A DNA stretch of 51,774 bases from UBA5704 sp036264355 (GTDB taxonomy: Bacteria; Acidobacteriota; Thermoanaerobaculia; Multivoradales; UBA5704). Shown piece by piece: positions 33,297-41,723 of the stretch (the first letter of the stretch is position 1; every line of letters starts with the position of its first letter). A program made the position numbers and the translations under genes. The notes beneath the pieces were generated by a model that saw only the letters and a program-made list of their open reading frames with translations, had not been told where the DNA came from and searched no databases. The stretch covers positions 1 through 51,774 of the forward strand of contig DATARD010000310.1 in assembly GCA_036264355.1 (NCBI GenBank), in the 5' to 3' direction.

Positions 33297-33866
33297 TCAG
33301 GTCGCCCCCGCGGGACGGCGGAAGAACAGCCGGCGCGCCCCGAGAAACAGCAGGCCGAAGACGACGGCGACCGCCACCACGGGCACCGTGATGGCCAGCA
33401 CCGAGAGGATGGCCGAGCCCCCCGCTTCCACCGTGGCGACGACCGGATTGCCCATCCCGCCGGTGGTGAACGACGAGATCTGCCGCGCCGTCGCGGTGAT
33501 GCCCTGGAACACCGCGGCCGTGCCGCCGCCGGCCACGATCGCCAGCGACCAGCGCAGGAAGGAGCTCATGTCTCCCGCCGTCGACGCGGTCACCAGGACG
33601 CCGGCCACGATCGCCGCCGGCGTCGCCGCCGCGTCCAGCAGGTTGTCCACCCAGGGGATGTAATAGCCCGCGATCTCCAGCACGGTCGCCACGGAGAAGG
33701 CGATCAGCGCCGGCGTCGAGCCGATCCAGGCGAAGCTGGGACCGAGCTCCAGATGGCCGACGCTGGCGCGCGACGCCAGGCTCATGATGAGGAGCGGCAC
33801 GAAGACCCGGAACCCACACGCCGCGCTGAGGCCGATGCCGATCAGGATGCTGAGGACGGCGTCCAT
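33297..33866 (-). CDS. DUF4126 family membrane protein
   Basis: 189 aa from the ATG at 33866, preceded by AAAGGAG. The family pattern is clear: ILIGIGLSAACGFRVFVPLLIMSLAS at the N-terminus, YYIPWVDNLLDAAATPAAIVAGVLVTAS in the middle and a C-terminal hydrophobic helix (VVAVAVVFGLLFL). Four or five membrane segments are predicted. Function is unknown in the family. Confidence 0.9.
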   Translation of the reverse strand: MDAVLSILIGIGLSAACGFRVFVPLLIMSLASRASVGHLELGPSFAWIGSTPALIAFSVATVLEIAGYYIPWVDNLLDAAATPAAIVAGVLVTASTAGDMSSFLRWSLAIVAGGGTAAVFQGITATARQISSFTTGGMGNPVVATVEAGGSAILSVLAITVPVVAVAVVFGLLFLGARRLFFRRPAGAT

Positions 33867-33946
33867 CTCCGGCTCCTTTCGCAGTGGGGCCTGGCGCAAG
33901 CAAGCTATCCGCCAAACCACCCGGGCGCCTATCCTACCGCATCGGC

Positions 33947-35449
33947 CTACTTCCAGGCCGCCGCGCCGTCCCGTTGCGGCGCCCACGCCAGGGTCAGCAG
34001 CCGGGTCTCCACATCCGCTTTCTTGCGCGGCTTCAGGGAGAGCGTTTCAAGCTGCTCCTTCTGCGGATCGAAACGCGCCTGGAGAGCCACTGCTTCGCTC
34101 TCGGCCTCGACGTTCAGCGCGGTGAGCTGCTGGTTGAGCGCCTCGACCGTCTCCGCCGCCTGCGTCACGTCCTGCCGCTCCTGGAGCGTGCGGCCGGCGC
34201 TGCGCATCGCCGTGCCCGCCTTGCTGATGGTGGTGACGGAGAGCGTCTTGCGCCCGAAGAGCGCGCCGAGGACGGCGGTGCCCGCCGAGAGCGCCGTCGA
34301 CCACATCTGCTGGCTGGCCTGCGCCTGCTGCTTCTCGCGCTCCTGCTCGGCCCGGCGGATGCGCTCCTGGAGCTGGGCGAGGCGCGGCGCATAGCTCTTG
34401 CGCAGCTCCGCCACCTGCTCGTCGCGCTGCTGCCGCGCCTGATCGCCCAGGCGGATGCGGAAGTCGCGCTCGGACTCCCCCGGCTGCGACAGCGCGCCGA
34501 GCGACGGGCTGCGCAGCAGGGCGCAGGTGCGGGTGCGGAAGAGCGCTTCCTCAAACTGCTTTTTCCAGGCGGCGTAGCTCTTGGCCCGCGCCGCCTCGTC
34601 GGGCAGCGCGGCGAAGCGGGCTGCCGCGGCCGGCTCCGCCTCCAGATCGTCCTTGCCCAGCTCCACCGCCTCGGCCGCGTACCAGTCCGGCGCGCTCCCC
34701 GCGGCGAGCGGCGCCACCAGCGCGACCTCCTCGGCGTGGTCGATCCCCTTCTTGTCATCCAGGAAATGGACCGTCGCCGCGCCGAACAGGACCGGCGCGT
34801 AGATCACACCCTCGGGCCGGCCACGCAACGGCAGATAGCTCTGCGCCAGCTCCGGCGGCAACACGGGAGGCGTCGCGGCCAATCCATCCGGCGCGGCCGG
34901 AGCCGTTGCGGTCGCCGCCGCCGGCTGGACAGCCGTTGCAGCCCTTGGGGCCGTCTGCTTGAGCGGATCCATCAGGCGCTTGATCTCCGGCCGGGTCAGC
35001 GGGCCGCGCAGATAGGACATCGCCCAGCGGCTCTGGAACACCACCGGCGCGTCCTCGTGCACGTTGTGCAGCAGGAAGACCCGGTTGCCGAGCCCGGCCA
35101 GCGTCTGCTCCATGCCCGCGCGGTCGAACTTGGCGCCGCCCGCCGCCACCCCTTCCAGACCGTCGAGAAGGCGCTGCTTGTCGCGGTCCGTCTGCAACCG
35201 GCCGAGCAGCCAGGTGCCGACGTTCGAGAGCCCCTTGTAGTCGAGGTCGACCGGGTTCTGGGTGGCGAGCACCAGCCCGAGGCCGAAGGCGCGCGCCTGC
35301 TTGAGGAGCGTCAACATCGGCCGCTTCGACGGCGGCTCGGCCACCGGCGGCATGTAGCCGAACACCTCGTCCATGCAGAGGATCGCGCGCAGGCTCGTCG
35401 TGCCCGGCCGCGAGCGCATCCAGCCGATCGGCTGGTTGAGCAGCAGCGC
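33947..35449 (-). pseudogene. HerA/DUF87-like ATPase, C-terminal part only (5' truncated)
   Basis: About 500 codons remain. Reading on the minus strand, family-like sequence begins at ALLLNQPIGWMRSRPGTTSL (codon ending at 35449). It continues with Walker B-like AILCMDEVFGYMPP, LLKQARAFGLGLVLATQNP and GTWLLGRLQTDRDKQRLLDGLEG. A long coiled-coil tail follows (RLAQLQERIRRAEQERE), then LFGRKTLS. The N-terminal half, including Walker A, is missing. Upstream of 35449 the sequence is unrelated and belongs to a gene on the other strand. The frame happens to stay open to 36088 but those codons are antisense to the CPR remnant. Intact relatives couple ATP hydrolysis to DNA or protein translocation; this copy cannot bind ATP normally. 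Confidence 0.82.
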
Positions 35450-35510
35450 GCCGTGGATGGGCTGCCGAAGGCGCTCTTGAGGAGTCGGAAAGACTCCAGA
35501 TCGGACAGGA

Positions 35511-36076
35511 TCTCCGTCTTCCCCGGAGGGCGGCGAGATCTCGAGGACGCGGAGAAGGACGTGGAGATCGTGCCGGGAGAGATGGTCGTCGACTTCGTCC
35601 TCACCCGCAAATCCGCCGAGCCGGCGCCGGCCGCGAAGGGCTGGGAGCTCGCCGCGGATGACGATCCGGCGGCGAAAGCCGAGGTCACCGGCACCTTCCG
35701 TGGCCTCGACCCCGGCGAGGTCGCCCACGGCTTCGGCGTCGAAGAGCCGGCGCGCCGGCTGGTCGTGGCGGGAGCGCCCGTCGACGACCTGGAGATCCGG
35801 ATTCCCGCCGCTACCAATCTCGCCGGCGAGGTCCGCGGTCTCCTCCCCGGCGAAATCCCCTGGGTGGCCATCGAGGGCCCCGGCGGGACCAGCTACTCCA
35901 TCGCCGATCCGTCCGGCTCGTTCACCGCCACCCTCTACCCGGGAGACTGGATCGTGACGATCCGCGTCGACCGGCTGAGCGGCAGCGAAGTCGTCAGCTC
36001 GAACCGGATCGCGGTGCACGAAGGCGACGCGGAGGTCCCTCTCCAGATCCGCGTGCAGGAGGAGACGCCGCCCTGA
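35511..36076 (+). pseudogene. Remnant of a carboxypeptidase-regulatory-like (CPR) repeat gene
   Basis: The frame encodes the C-terminal part of a paralogue of the three intact CPR genes downstream. Shared segments are GLDPGEV, HGFGVEEPARRLVVAGAPV, LEIRIPAATNLAG, LLPGEIPWVAIEGPGG and the terminal VHEGDAEVPLQIRV. The N-terminus and signal peptide are missing. Inside, RGLDPGEV runs straight into AHGFGVEEP, whereas the intact copies have well over 100 residues between these motifs. The copy therefore carries an in-frame internal deletion. A short product could start at the ATG at 35582 (164 aa), but without a signal peptide it would stay in the cytoplasm. Confidence 0.8.
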
Positions 36077-36087
36077 TCTGAAGGCCA

Positions 36088-36444
36088 CTCCGCGCGACCG
36101 TCACCGCCGTGCGTCCGACTGTCACAGTCGTACGCACGACCGTCGCAGTCGCGCGTGCGGCCGTCGCAGTCGTGCGTCCGACCGTCGCAGTCGTGCGTGC
36201 GGCAGTCACAGTCGCACGTGCGACCGTCACAGTCGTGCGTACGACCGTCATGGTCGTGCGTGCGGCAGTCACAGTCGTACGCACGACCGTCATGGTCGAA
36301 CATACGACTGTCATGGCCGCGCGTCCGACTGCCACGGTTGAACGTGCGACTGTCATCGTCGCGCGTCCGACGGTCACTGTCGTGCGCGCGACTGCAACGG
36401 TCGAACGTCCGACTGTCATGGTCGCGTGTCCGACCCTCGGTATC
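36088..36444 (+). repeat. Intergenic 21-bp tandem array 3 (17 units)
   Basis: Seventeen head-to-tail 21-base units, starting 11 bp after the CPR-remnant stop and ending 91 bp before the first CPR gene. The core consensus is GTGCGTNCGACNGTCACAG. Two units are exact copies of each other (36193 and 36256, GTGCGTGCGGCAGTCACAG...), and GTACGCACGACCGTC recurs at 36130 and 36277. The last unit (36424) is degenerate. The spacing never deviates from 21. All registers are largely open, and a heptapeptide of the type VRPTVTV can be translated, but there is no start with a ribosome site and no family resemblance. Confidence 0.9.
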
Positions 36445-36502
36445 GCCCTTGCAAATCCCCCTTGAAGCTGTTCCTTGATCCTCGGGAGTCTCGAGGCGAA
36501 AC

Positions 36503-36518
36503 GTCCTCCTTGGAGGAC
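36503..36518. promoter_or_regulatory. Inverted repeat GTCCTCC-TT-GGAGGAC upstream of CPR1
   Basis: A perfect 7-bp inverted repeat around TT lies 17 bp before the CPR1 ATG. The right arm contains GGAGGA, and a second AGGAG (36524-36528) is the better-placed ribosome site. The palindrome could be an operator or a small leader hairpin. No convincing -35/-10 pair is visible between the array and the gene. Confidence 0.4.
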
Positions 36519-36535
36519 AGACCAGGAGTCTCGTG

Positions 36536-38356
36536 ATGAATCCGCGATGGCGGACGATCCTGTTGCTTGCCTGTCTTGCCGGCTCCTCCGGCGTGCTCGC
36601 GGCGCCGCCCGGGGGTGGTGCCACCATCACCGGCACCCTGGTCGATGAGCAGGGCCGGTCGATGGCTGCGATCGGACCGGTGGAGGTCGAGGTGGTCCGC
36701 TCTCCCGCGACGAGCCTTGGCCGCGCCGCGGTGGAGGCGGATGGGCGCCTCGTGCTCACTCACATTCCGGCCGGCTTTGCGGAGCTGCGCATCCGGCGCC
36801 CCGGCGCAGCGCCTTTCCGCCGGCCGGCGGTGCGCGTTCCGAAGAGCGGCACCGTCGACCTCGGCCGCATTCTGCTCCCCCGCGGCGAAACGCTCACCGT
36901 TGAGGTCACCGATCCCGAGGAGCGGCCCCTGGTAGGCGTCGAGCTGTGGGTCAAGGTCTCCGATAAAGCGCTGGATCCCGCCTGGCAGGGCCGGCCAGCC
37001 GCGGTGACCGGCGCGGACGGCCAGGCGATCCTCCAAGGCCTGTCGCCAGAACAGAAACTCGAGGTCGACTTCTGCCGCGTCGGATGGATCAGCGGCTATG
37101 CGGAGCTCGCCGCCGGCCCGGAGGAGGCGTATCAGATGACGTTGAGCCCTGCCGTCCATCTCACGGGCACGGTCGTCGGCCCGGACGGAGCTCCCGTCGC
37201 AGGCGCCACGGTGTGGGAGCGGCGCAACGGCACTCCGTACCTCAGGGCCGGCGAATACGCATCCTTTCCCGGCCGCGGGTGCCCTGACGGGGGCTGGGAC
37301 CCCGCGACCGACAGCGAAGGACGGTTCACCCTCTCCCATCTCACGCCCGGCTGGTATCAGATCGAGGTGCGGCACAAAGGTTTCGTCAGCAAGACTCTCC
37401 AGGCCGTCGAGATCCCCGAAGCCGGACGGAGCGGTCTGTCCATCTCCTTGCAGCGGGACGCGCAGAAGGTCGAGCCAGACGAGCCGGTCCAGCAGGCCAA
37501 ACCGGATGACCACATCTCGGCCTGCGTCGTGACGCCTCCGGACTGGGAGATCGCGCCGGGGAGTGAGGTCTCCGGAAAGCTTCTCGGCCTGGAGCCCGCC
37601 GAGATCCCCTGGGTGCGGGTCGCGGCGACGGCGCCTTGCGGCCGTGAATACCCCGTCGAGGGCTTCGTGACTCCCGACGGCAATTACCACATCGGGCCGC
37701 TGCCAAAGGGAGAGTGGACTCTGCAAGCCTGGGTCGGAGAGCGGGACGCGCGCCGGACGATCGACCTGAAGCCGGAGGACCGGGAGCTCGTCGCGGACCT
37801 CGAATTTCCCCGGCTCACCGAAGTGAGCGGGCTGGTGAAGGGTCCGGACGGCAAGCCGGCGCCCTATGCCAGCGTCTCCTTCAAGAAGGAAGGGGCCTGG
37901 ACTCAGTGGGCCACGGCACGGACCGACGGCAGGTTCGAGATCCTCCTGGAGGACGGCACCTATCAGATGGCGACGCACACCCACGGATTCGGTATCGAGG
38001 AGCCGCCGCGGCAGGTGGTGGTGGCGGGGCAACCGGTCACCGGTCTGGAGTTTCGCATCCCCGGCGCCGCTACCCTGCACGGCCACGTCCTCGGCCTCGA
38101 ACCCGGCGAGATCCCCTGGGTGGACGTCGAAGGTCCGGACGGCACCTATCAGCTCACAGCGGAATCCGACGGCACCTTCGACTTTCCCGGTCTCTACCCG
38201 GGAATCTGGGGAGTGACCATCAATACCGTACGTTTCAGCGGCACCCGGGAGGAGATCGATCGGGAAATCACGGTGCACGCCGGAGAGACAGACCTTTCTC
38301 TGGACGTGCGGTATCCGACGGAGCCGGCGCCGGCTGCCCCGGGAGGGTCGCGATGA
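36536..38356 (+). CDS. Secreted carboxypeptidase-regulatory-like repeat protein 1
   Basis: 606 aa from the ATG at 36536 (a GTG lies one codon earlier). A signal peptide (TILLLACLAGSSGVLA) precedes about six beta-sandwich modules with the recurring core 'TGTVVGPDGAPVAGATV...G.F.L..L.PG.Y.', typical of CarboxypepD_reg-like domains. A second repeating element, LGLEPxEIPWVxV, occurs twice (about residues 355 and 520). No catalytic motif is present. The proteins probably form rod-like surface or periplasmic structures or bind carbohydrate. The gene leads an operon: its stop overlaps the next start (ATGA). Confidence 0.9.
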   Translation: MNPRWRTILLLACLAGSSGVLAAPPGGGATITGTLVDEQGRSMAAIGPVEVEVVRSPATSLGRAAVEADGRLVLTHIPAGFAELRIRRPGAAPFRRPAVRVPKSGTVDLGRILLPRGETLTVEVTDPEERPLVGVELWVKVSDKALDPAWQGRPAAVTGADGQAILQGLSPEQKLEVDFCRVGWISGYAELAAGPEEAYQMTLSPAVHLTGTVVGPDGAPVAGATVWERRNGTPYLRAGEYASFPGRGCPDGGWDPATDSEGRFTLSHLTPGWYQIEVRHKGFVSKTLQAVEIPEAGRSGLSISLQRDAQKVEPDEPVQQAKPDDHISACVVTPPDWEIAPGSEVSGKLLGLEPAEIPWVRVAATAPCGREYPVEGFVTPDGNYHIGPLPKGEWTLQAWVGERDARRTIDLKPEDRELVADLEFPRLTEVSGLVKGPDGKPAPYASVSFKKEGAWTQWATARTDGRFEILLEDGTYQMATHTHGFGIEEPPRQVVVAGQPVTGLEFRIPGAATLHGHVLGLEPGEIPWVDVEGPDGTYQLTAESDGTFDFPGLYPGIWGVTINTVRFSGTREEIDREITVHAGETDLSLDVRYPTEPAPAAPGGSR

Positions 38357-40467
38357 AACCGCGATATCGGACGATCCTGCTCCTCGCTCTTCTCGCCGTC
38401 TCCTCCGGCGCTCTCGGGGCGCAGGACCTCGTCCCCACCTCTTCCGTCTCCGGAACGGTCGTGGACGAAGAGGGGCAGCCCGTCGCCGGGGCGCTCGTCG
38501 CGATCGGTCCGTGGAAGGAGGGGTATCTCCCGGCTTGCCTGCCGGCGCGGGCGTCGACGTCGTCCGACGGCACTTTCCGCGCCACCGGCTTCGGCGGCGA
38601 CCGGCTCTGCCGGGTGAAGATCCTTCATCCGGATTTCGCGCCTCTTGCCGGCGACCTGGACGAGCTGCCCGGCGCGGTTTCCGGCGTGCGGATCGTGCTG
38701 CGCCGCGGGGCCGTCGTCACCGGCACGGTGGTGGATGAGAACGGCGGGCCGGTGGCCGGAGCCGGACCTGTGGAGGTCGAGCTGGCCGGCCTTTCCGGGG
38801 ACAGTCTCGGCCGCACGACCCTGGGAGCGGATGGGCACTTTACGTTTGCTCACCTTCCGGCGGGTACCGCCGAGCTTCGCTTCCGGCGCGCCGGCGCAGT
38901 GCCGTTCCGCCGGCCGGGAGTCCAGATTCCGGCGGCCGGCACCGTTGACCTCGGCAGTATTGCGCTCCCCCGCGGCGAGACGCTCACCGTTCGGGTCACC
39001 GATCCCGGGGAGCGGCCTCTGGCTGGCGCCGCGGTGTGGATCACCGTCCCCGATCTGCCCATGGTCGCCTGGGACAGTCGGCCGGTGGTCACGGGCGCGG
39101 ACGGCCAAGCCCTCCTCCACGGCCTGCCGCCGGGCGAGAGCCTCCGGATCGACGTCTGCCACGACGGGTCGATGCCCGAGCGGTGGGATCTGGAGGCCGT
39201 ACCGAAAGAGCCGGTCCAGGTGACCTTGAGCCCCGCCGTCCGCCTCACCGGCACGGTCGTCGACCCGGACGGAGCACCCGTCGCGGGCGCCAGCGTGTCG
39301 GTGTGGCGCAACGGCACCCCCTACGGGTCCGCCGAAGCGCTCGCACCGAGTGGACCGTGCCCTCCCGGTACGCAGCAAGGGGATCTCACCACGGACGGAG
39401 CAGGACGGTTCACCGTGTCCCCTCTCGAACCCGGTTGGTATGAGGTCGAAGCGAGCCGCGAGGACTTCTTCCGCACCACGCTCCAGGCCGTCGAGATTCC
39501 GGCGACCGGGCGGACCGGTCTTTCCATCTCCTTGCAGAGGAACCCGCAGAGGGCCGTGCCGGGCGGAGCGAGCGAGAGCACCGCCGATATGACCGACATC
39601 ACCGACATCTTCTCGACACCGCACACCGCAATCCCCCGGCGGGCGGGGCACGCGGTCTGGATCGTCGATCCGGAGCCAGAGGTGCCGGCGGGAGCCCAGG
39701 TCTCTGGACCGCTCCGCGGCCTGGAGCCTGATGAGATTCCCTGGACCCGGGTCGAGGCGTCGATGGATTGCGGCCCCCAACCCAACGTCGAAGGCACGGT
39801 GACCGCGGATGGGATCTACCACGTCGGACCGCTCCAGGAAGGAGCGTGGACCCTCCGCGCCTGGATCGCCGACCGGGAGACCAGGCGGAAGATCGGCCTG
39901 AAACCGGACGACCGGCAGGTGACCGCGGATCTCGCCTTCACTCCGGTGGTCACGGTGAGCGGCCGGGTAACGGGTCCGGACGGCAAGCCGGTGCCGGACG
40001 CCACAGTCGCCTTCCGCAACGAGAACAGATGGACCTCCTGGGCCAGGGCGCGGGCTGACGGCACGTTCGACATCCACCTGGAGAGCTGCACCTACGAAGT
40101 CGCGACGCACACCCACGGCTTCGGTGTCGAGGAGCCGGCGCGGCGGGTGGTGGTGGCGGGACAACCGGTCGCCGGCCTGGAGATCCGCATCCCCGCCGCG
40201 GCCACCCTGCACGGCCGCGTCCTCGGTCTCCAGCCGGGCGAGATCCCCTGGCTGCGGGTCGAGGGGCCGGACGGTGCCAGCCTCCTGCCCGGCGACCAGG
40301 ACGCCTCCTACAGCTTCCCTTTTCTCTATCCGGGAACCTGGGACGTGACCTTCAACGTCGTGCGGCGGAGCGGGCTCTGGGAAAAATATGAACAGGAGGT
40401 CACGGTGCGCGACGGCGAGACGGACATCCCTTTGGACGTGAAGTTTCCGGTGGAGCCGGCACCGTGA
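38353..40467 (+). CDS. Secreted carboxypeptidase-regulatory-like repeat protein 2
   Basis: 704 aa from the ATG at 38353, overlapping the CPR1 stop by 4 bases. A signal peptide (TILLLALLAVSSGALGA) is followed by about seven beta-sandwich modules (SVSGTVVDEEGQPVAGALV; VVTGTVVDENGGPVAGAG; RLTGTVVDPDGAPVAGASV; TVSGRVTGPDGKPVPDATV). From about residue 160 it is collinear with and closely similar to CPR1, including ALPRGETLTVRVTDPGERPL and HTHGFGVEEPARRVVVAGQPV. It carries one extra N-terminal module. It appears to be a recent duplicate. Confidence 0.92.
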   Translation: MKPRYRTILLLALLAVSSGALGAQDLVPTSSVSGTVVDEEGQPVAGALVAIGPWKEGYLPACLPARASTSSDGTFRATGFGGDRLCRVKILHPDFAPLAGDLDELPGAVSGVRIVLRRGAVVTGTVVDENGGPVAGAGPVEVELAGLSGDSLGRTTLGADGHFTFAHLPAGTAELRFRRAGAVPFRRPGVQIPAAGTVDLGSIALPRGETLTVRVTDPGERPLAGAAVWITVPDLPMVAWDSRPVVTGADGQALLHGLPPGESLRIDVCHDGSMPERWDLEAVPKEPVQVTLSPAVRLTGTVVDPDGAPVAGASVSVWRNGTPYGSAEALAPSGPCPPGTQQGDLTTDGAGRFTVSPLEPGWYEVEASREDFFRTTLQAVEIPATGRTGLSISLQRNPQRAVPGGASESTADMTDITDIFSTPHTAIPRRAGHAVWIVDPEPEVPAGAQVSGPLRGLEPDEIPWTRVEASMDCGPQPNVEGTVTADGIYHVGPLQEGAWTLRAWIADRETRRKIGLKPDDRQVTADLAFTPVVTVSGRVTGPDGKPVPDATVAFRNENRWTSWARARADGTFDIHLESCTYEVATHTHGFGVEEPARRVVVAGQPVAGLEIRIPAAATLHGRVLGLQPGEIPWLRVEGPDGASLLPGDQDASYSFPFLYPGTWDVTFNVVRRSGLWEKYEQEVTVRDGETDIPLDVKFPVEPAP

Positions 40468-41711
40468 GCGGAACGAGACGGCTCCAATTCGCCGTTCGAT
40501 TCCTGCTCGCGCTGGTGCTCCTCCCTGCCTCGGCGACCGCCCAGACCACTCTCTCCGGACAGGCTCACGATCCCGCGGGCCGGCCGCTGTCCGGAGTGCG
40601 GGTCTGGGTTCTGCTCCATGGCGACTGGGATGGCAGTGAGAAGCCCGATACGGTGACCGGCGACGACGGCACCTTCACGATCGACGGAATTCCGCCGCGG
40701 ACCGGCGTCGTCCTGGCTCTCTGCGGTGCGGACGCGTCCGCCGATCCGATCGATCTCAAGGAGATCCCTGAGGAGCCGGTCGACCTCGTCCTCCAGCCGA
40801 CCGGGCGGATCACCGGCCGGATCGTCGACCTGGATGGCGCGCCGGTCGCGGGCGCCGCGGTCCAGCTCATCCGCGAGCCGCGCGTCTGGGGCGCCGCGTG
40901 CAGCTTGGCCCTCCCGCTCCCCTGTGATCCCCAGGACTCCGGCCAAACCGATGCGGACGGAAACTTCGCTCTCGCGGGCCTGAAGGCCGGCGTCTATGCG
41001 CTCCAGGCCGAGGCTGCCGGCTTCGCCGGCCATGAGCTGCGCGGCGTGCGGCTGCACGCCGGCGAGGTCGTCGCGGGGCTCGAGGTCGTGCTCGATCCGC
41101 ATCCGGGAGAGCTTCGCCACTCTGTCGCGGTGCCCGGGCCGGAGGTCCGCAGCGGCGGTCGCCAGGACGTTCGAACGGATCGTGGGCTCGTGGTGCGTGG
41201 CCAGTTTCCGGGGCTGGATCCGGACGAGGTCCCCAGGGTTCGGGTGCTGCGTGGATCAACCGTCCGCGAAGGCGAAGCCGATCCCGACGGCGGCTACTTC
41301 GTCACCGGCCTCACACCCGGGCGATGGATGGTCTCCGCCGAGCTGCATGCGGAAGAGACGTGGAACGGATTCCGCTCGGCGGTGGGACAGATCACCCTTC
41401 AGGAGGGGGACGACGAAACAGTCCTCGATCTCGATTTCGCCCTCGGCGATGCCAGCCTGACCGTCCAGGCGCCGGCCGGCGAGAAGATCCTGATCGCCAG
41501 CCTCGTCCGCCCCGACGGCTCGATCCTCTTCACCTCCGGAATGGCGGAATCGCCGACCGTGCGTTTCGACCGTCTGCGGCCGGGGACCTACCACCTCGTC
41601 TGGAGCCTGGGAGAGAACGGCGAGAGGAGGGGCGAGCAGGACGTCACCGTCAGTACCGACGGCGAGGTGACGCTGACGCCGGAATCCCAATCACCTGGGC
41701 CGCCGCGATAG
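40464..41711 (+). CDS. Secreted carboxypeptidase-regulatory-like repeat protein 3
   Basis: 415 aa from a GTG at 40464 (GTGA overlap with CPR2). The signal peptide is FAVRFLLALVLLPASATAQ. It has about four modules: LSGQAHDPAGRPLSGVRV, ITGRIVDLDGAPVAGAAV, the shared FPGLDPDEVPRVRV element, and a final beta-rich module (TYHLVWSLGENGERR). It is shorter and more diverged than CPR1 and CPR2. It ends the operon; the glycosidase gene starts 12 bp later and may belong to the same transcript. Confidence 0.9.
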   Translation: MSGTRRLQFAVRFLLALVLLPASATAQTTLSGQAHDPAGRPLSGVRVWVLLHGDWDGSEKPDTVTGDDGTFTIDGIPPRTGVVLALCGADASADPIDLKEIPEEPVDLVLQPTGRITGRIVDLDGAPVAGAAVQLIREPRVWGAACSLALPLPCDPQDSGQTDADGNFALAGLKAGVYALQAEAAGFAGHELRGVRLHAGEVVAGLEVVLDPHPGELRHSVAVPGPEVRSGGRQDVRTDRGLVVRGQFPGLDPDEVPRVRVLRGSTVREGEADPDGGYFVTGLTPGRWMVSAELHAEETWNGFRSAVGQITLQEGDDETVLDLDFALGDASLTVQAPAGEKILIASLVRPDGSILFTSGMAESPTVRFDRLRPGTYHLVWSLGENGERRGEQDVTVSTDGEVTLTPESQSPGPPR

Positions 41712-41723
41712 ACTTGCCGCGGA

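Noticed and set aside
33884..35510. Plus-strand frame preceding the CPR remnant
   Set aside because: It is the complement of the HerA-like ATPase; only the part after about 35511 is family-like.
36109..36465. A 118-codon open frame through array 3 encoding heptapeptide repeats (VRPTVTV type)
   Set aside because: Starts at GTG without a ribosome site, other frames are open too, and array 2 shows the 21-bp period persists without coding. Better explained as non-coding repeats.
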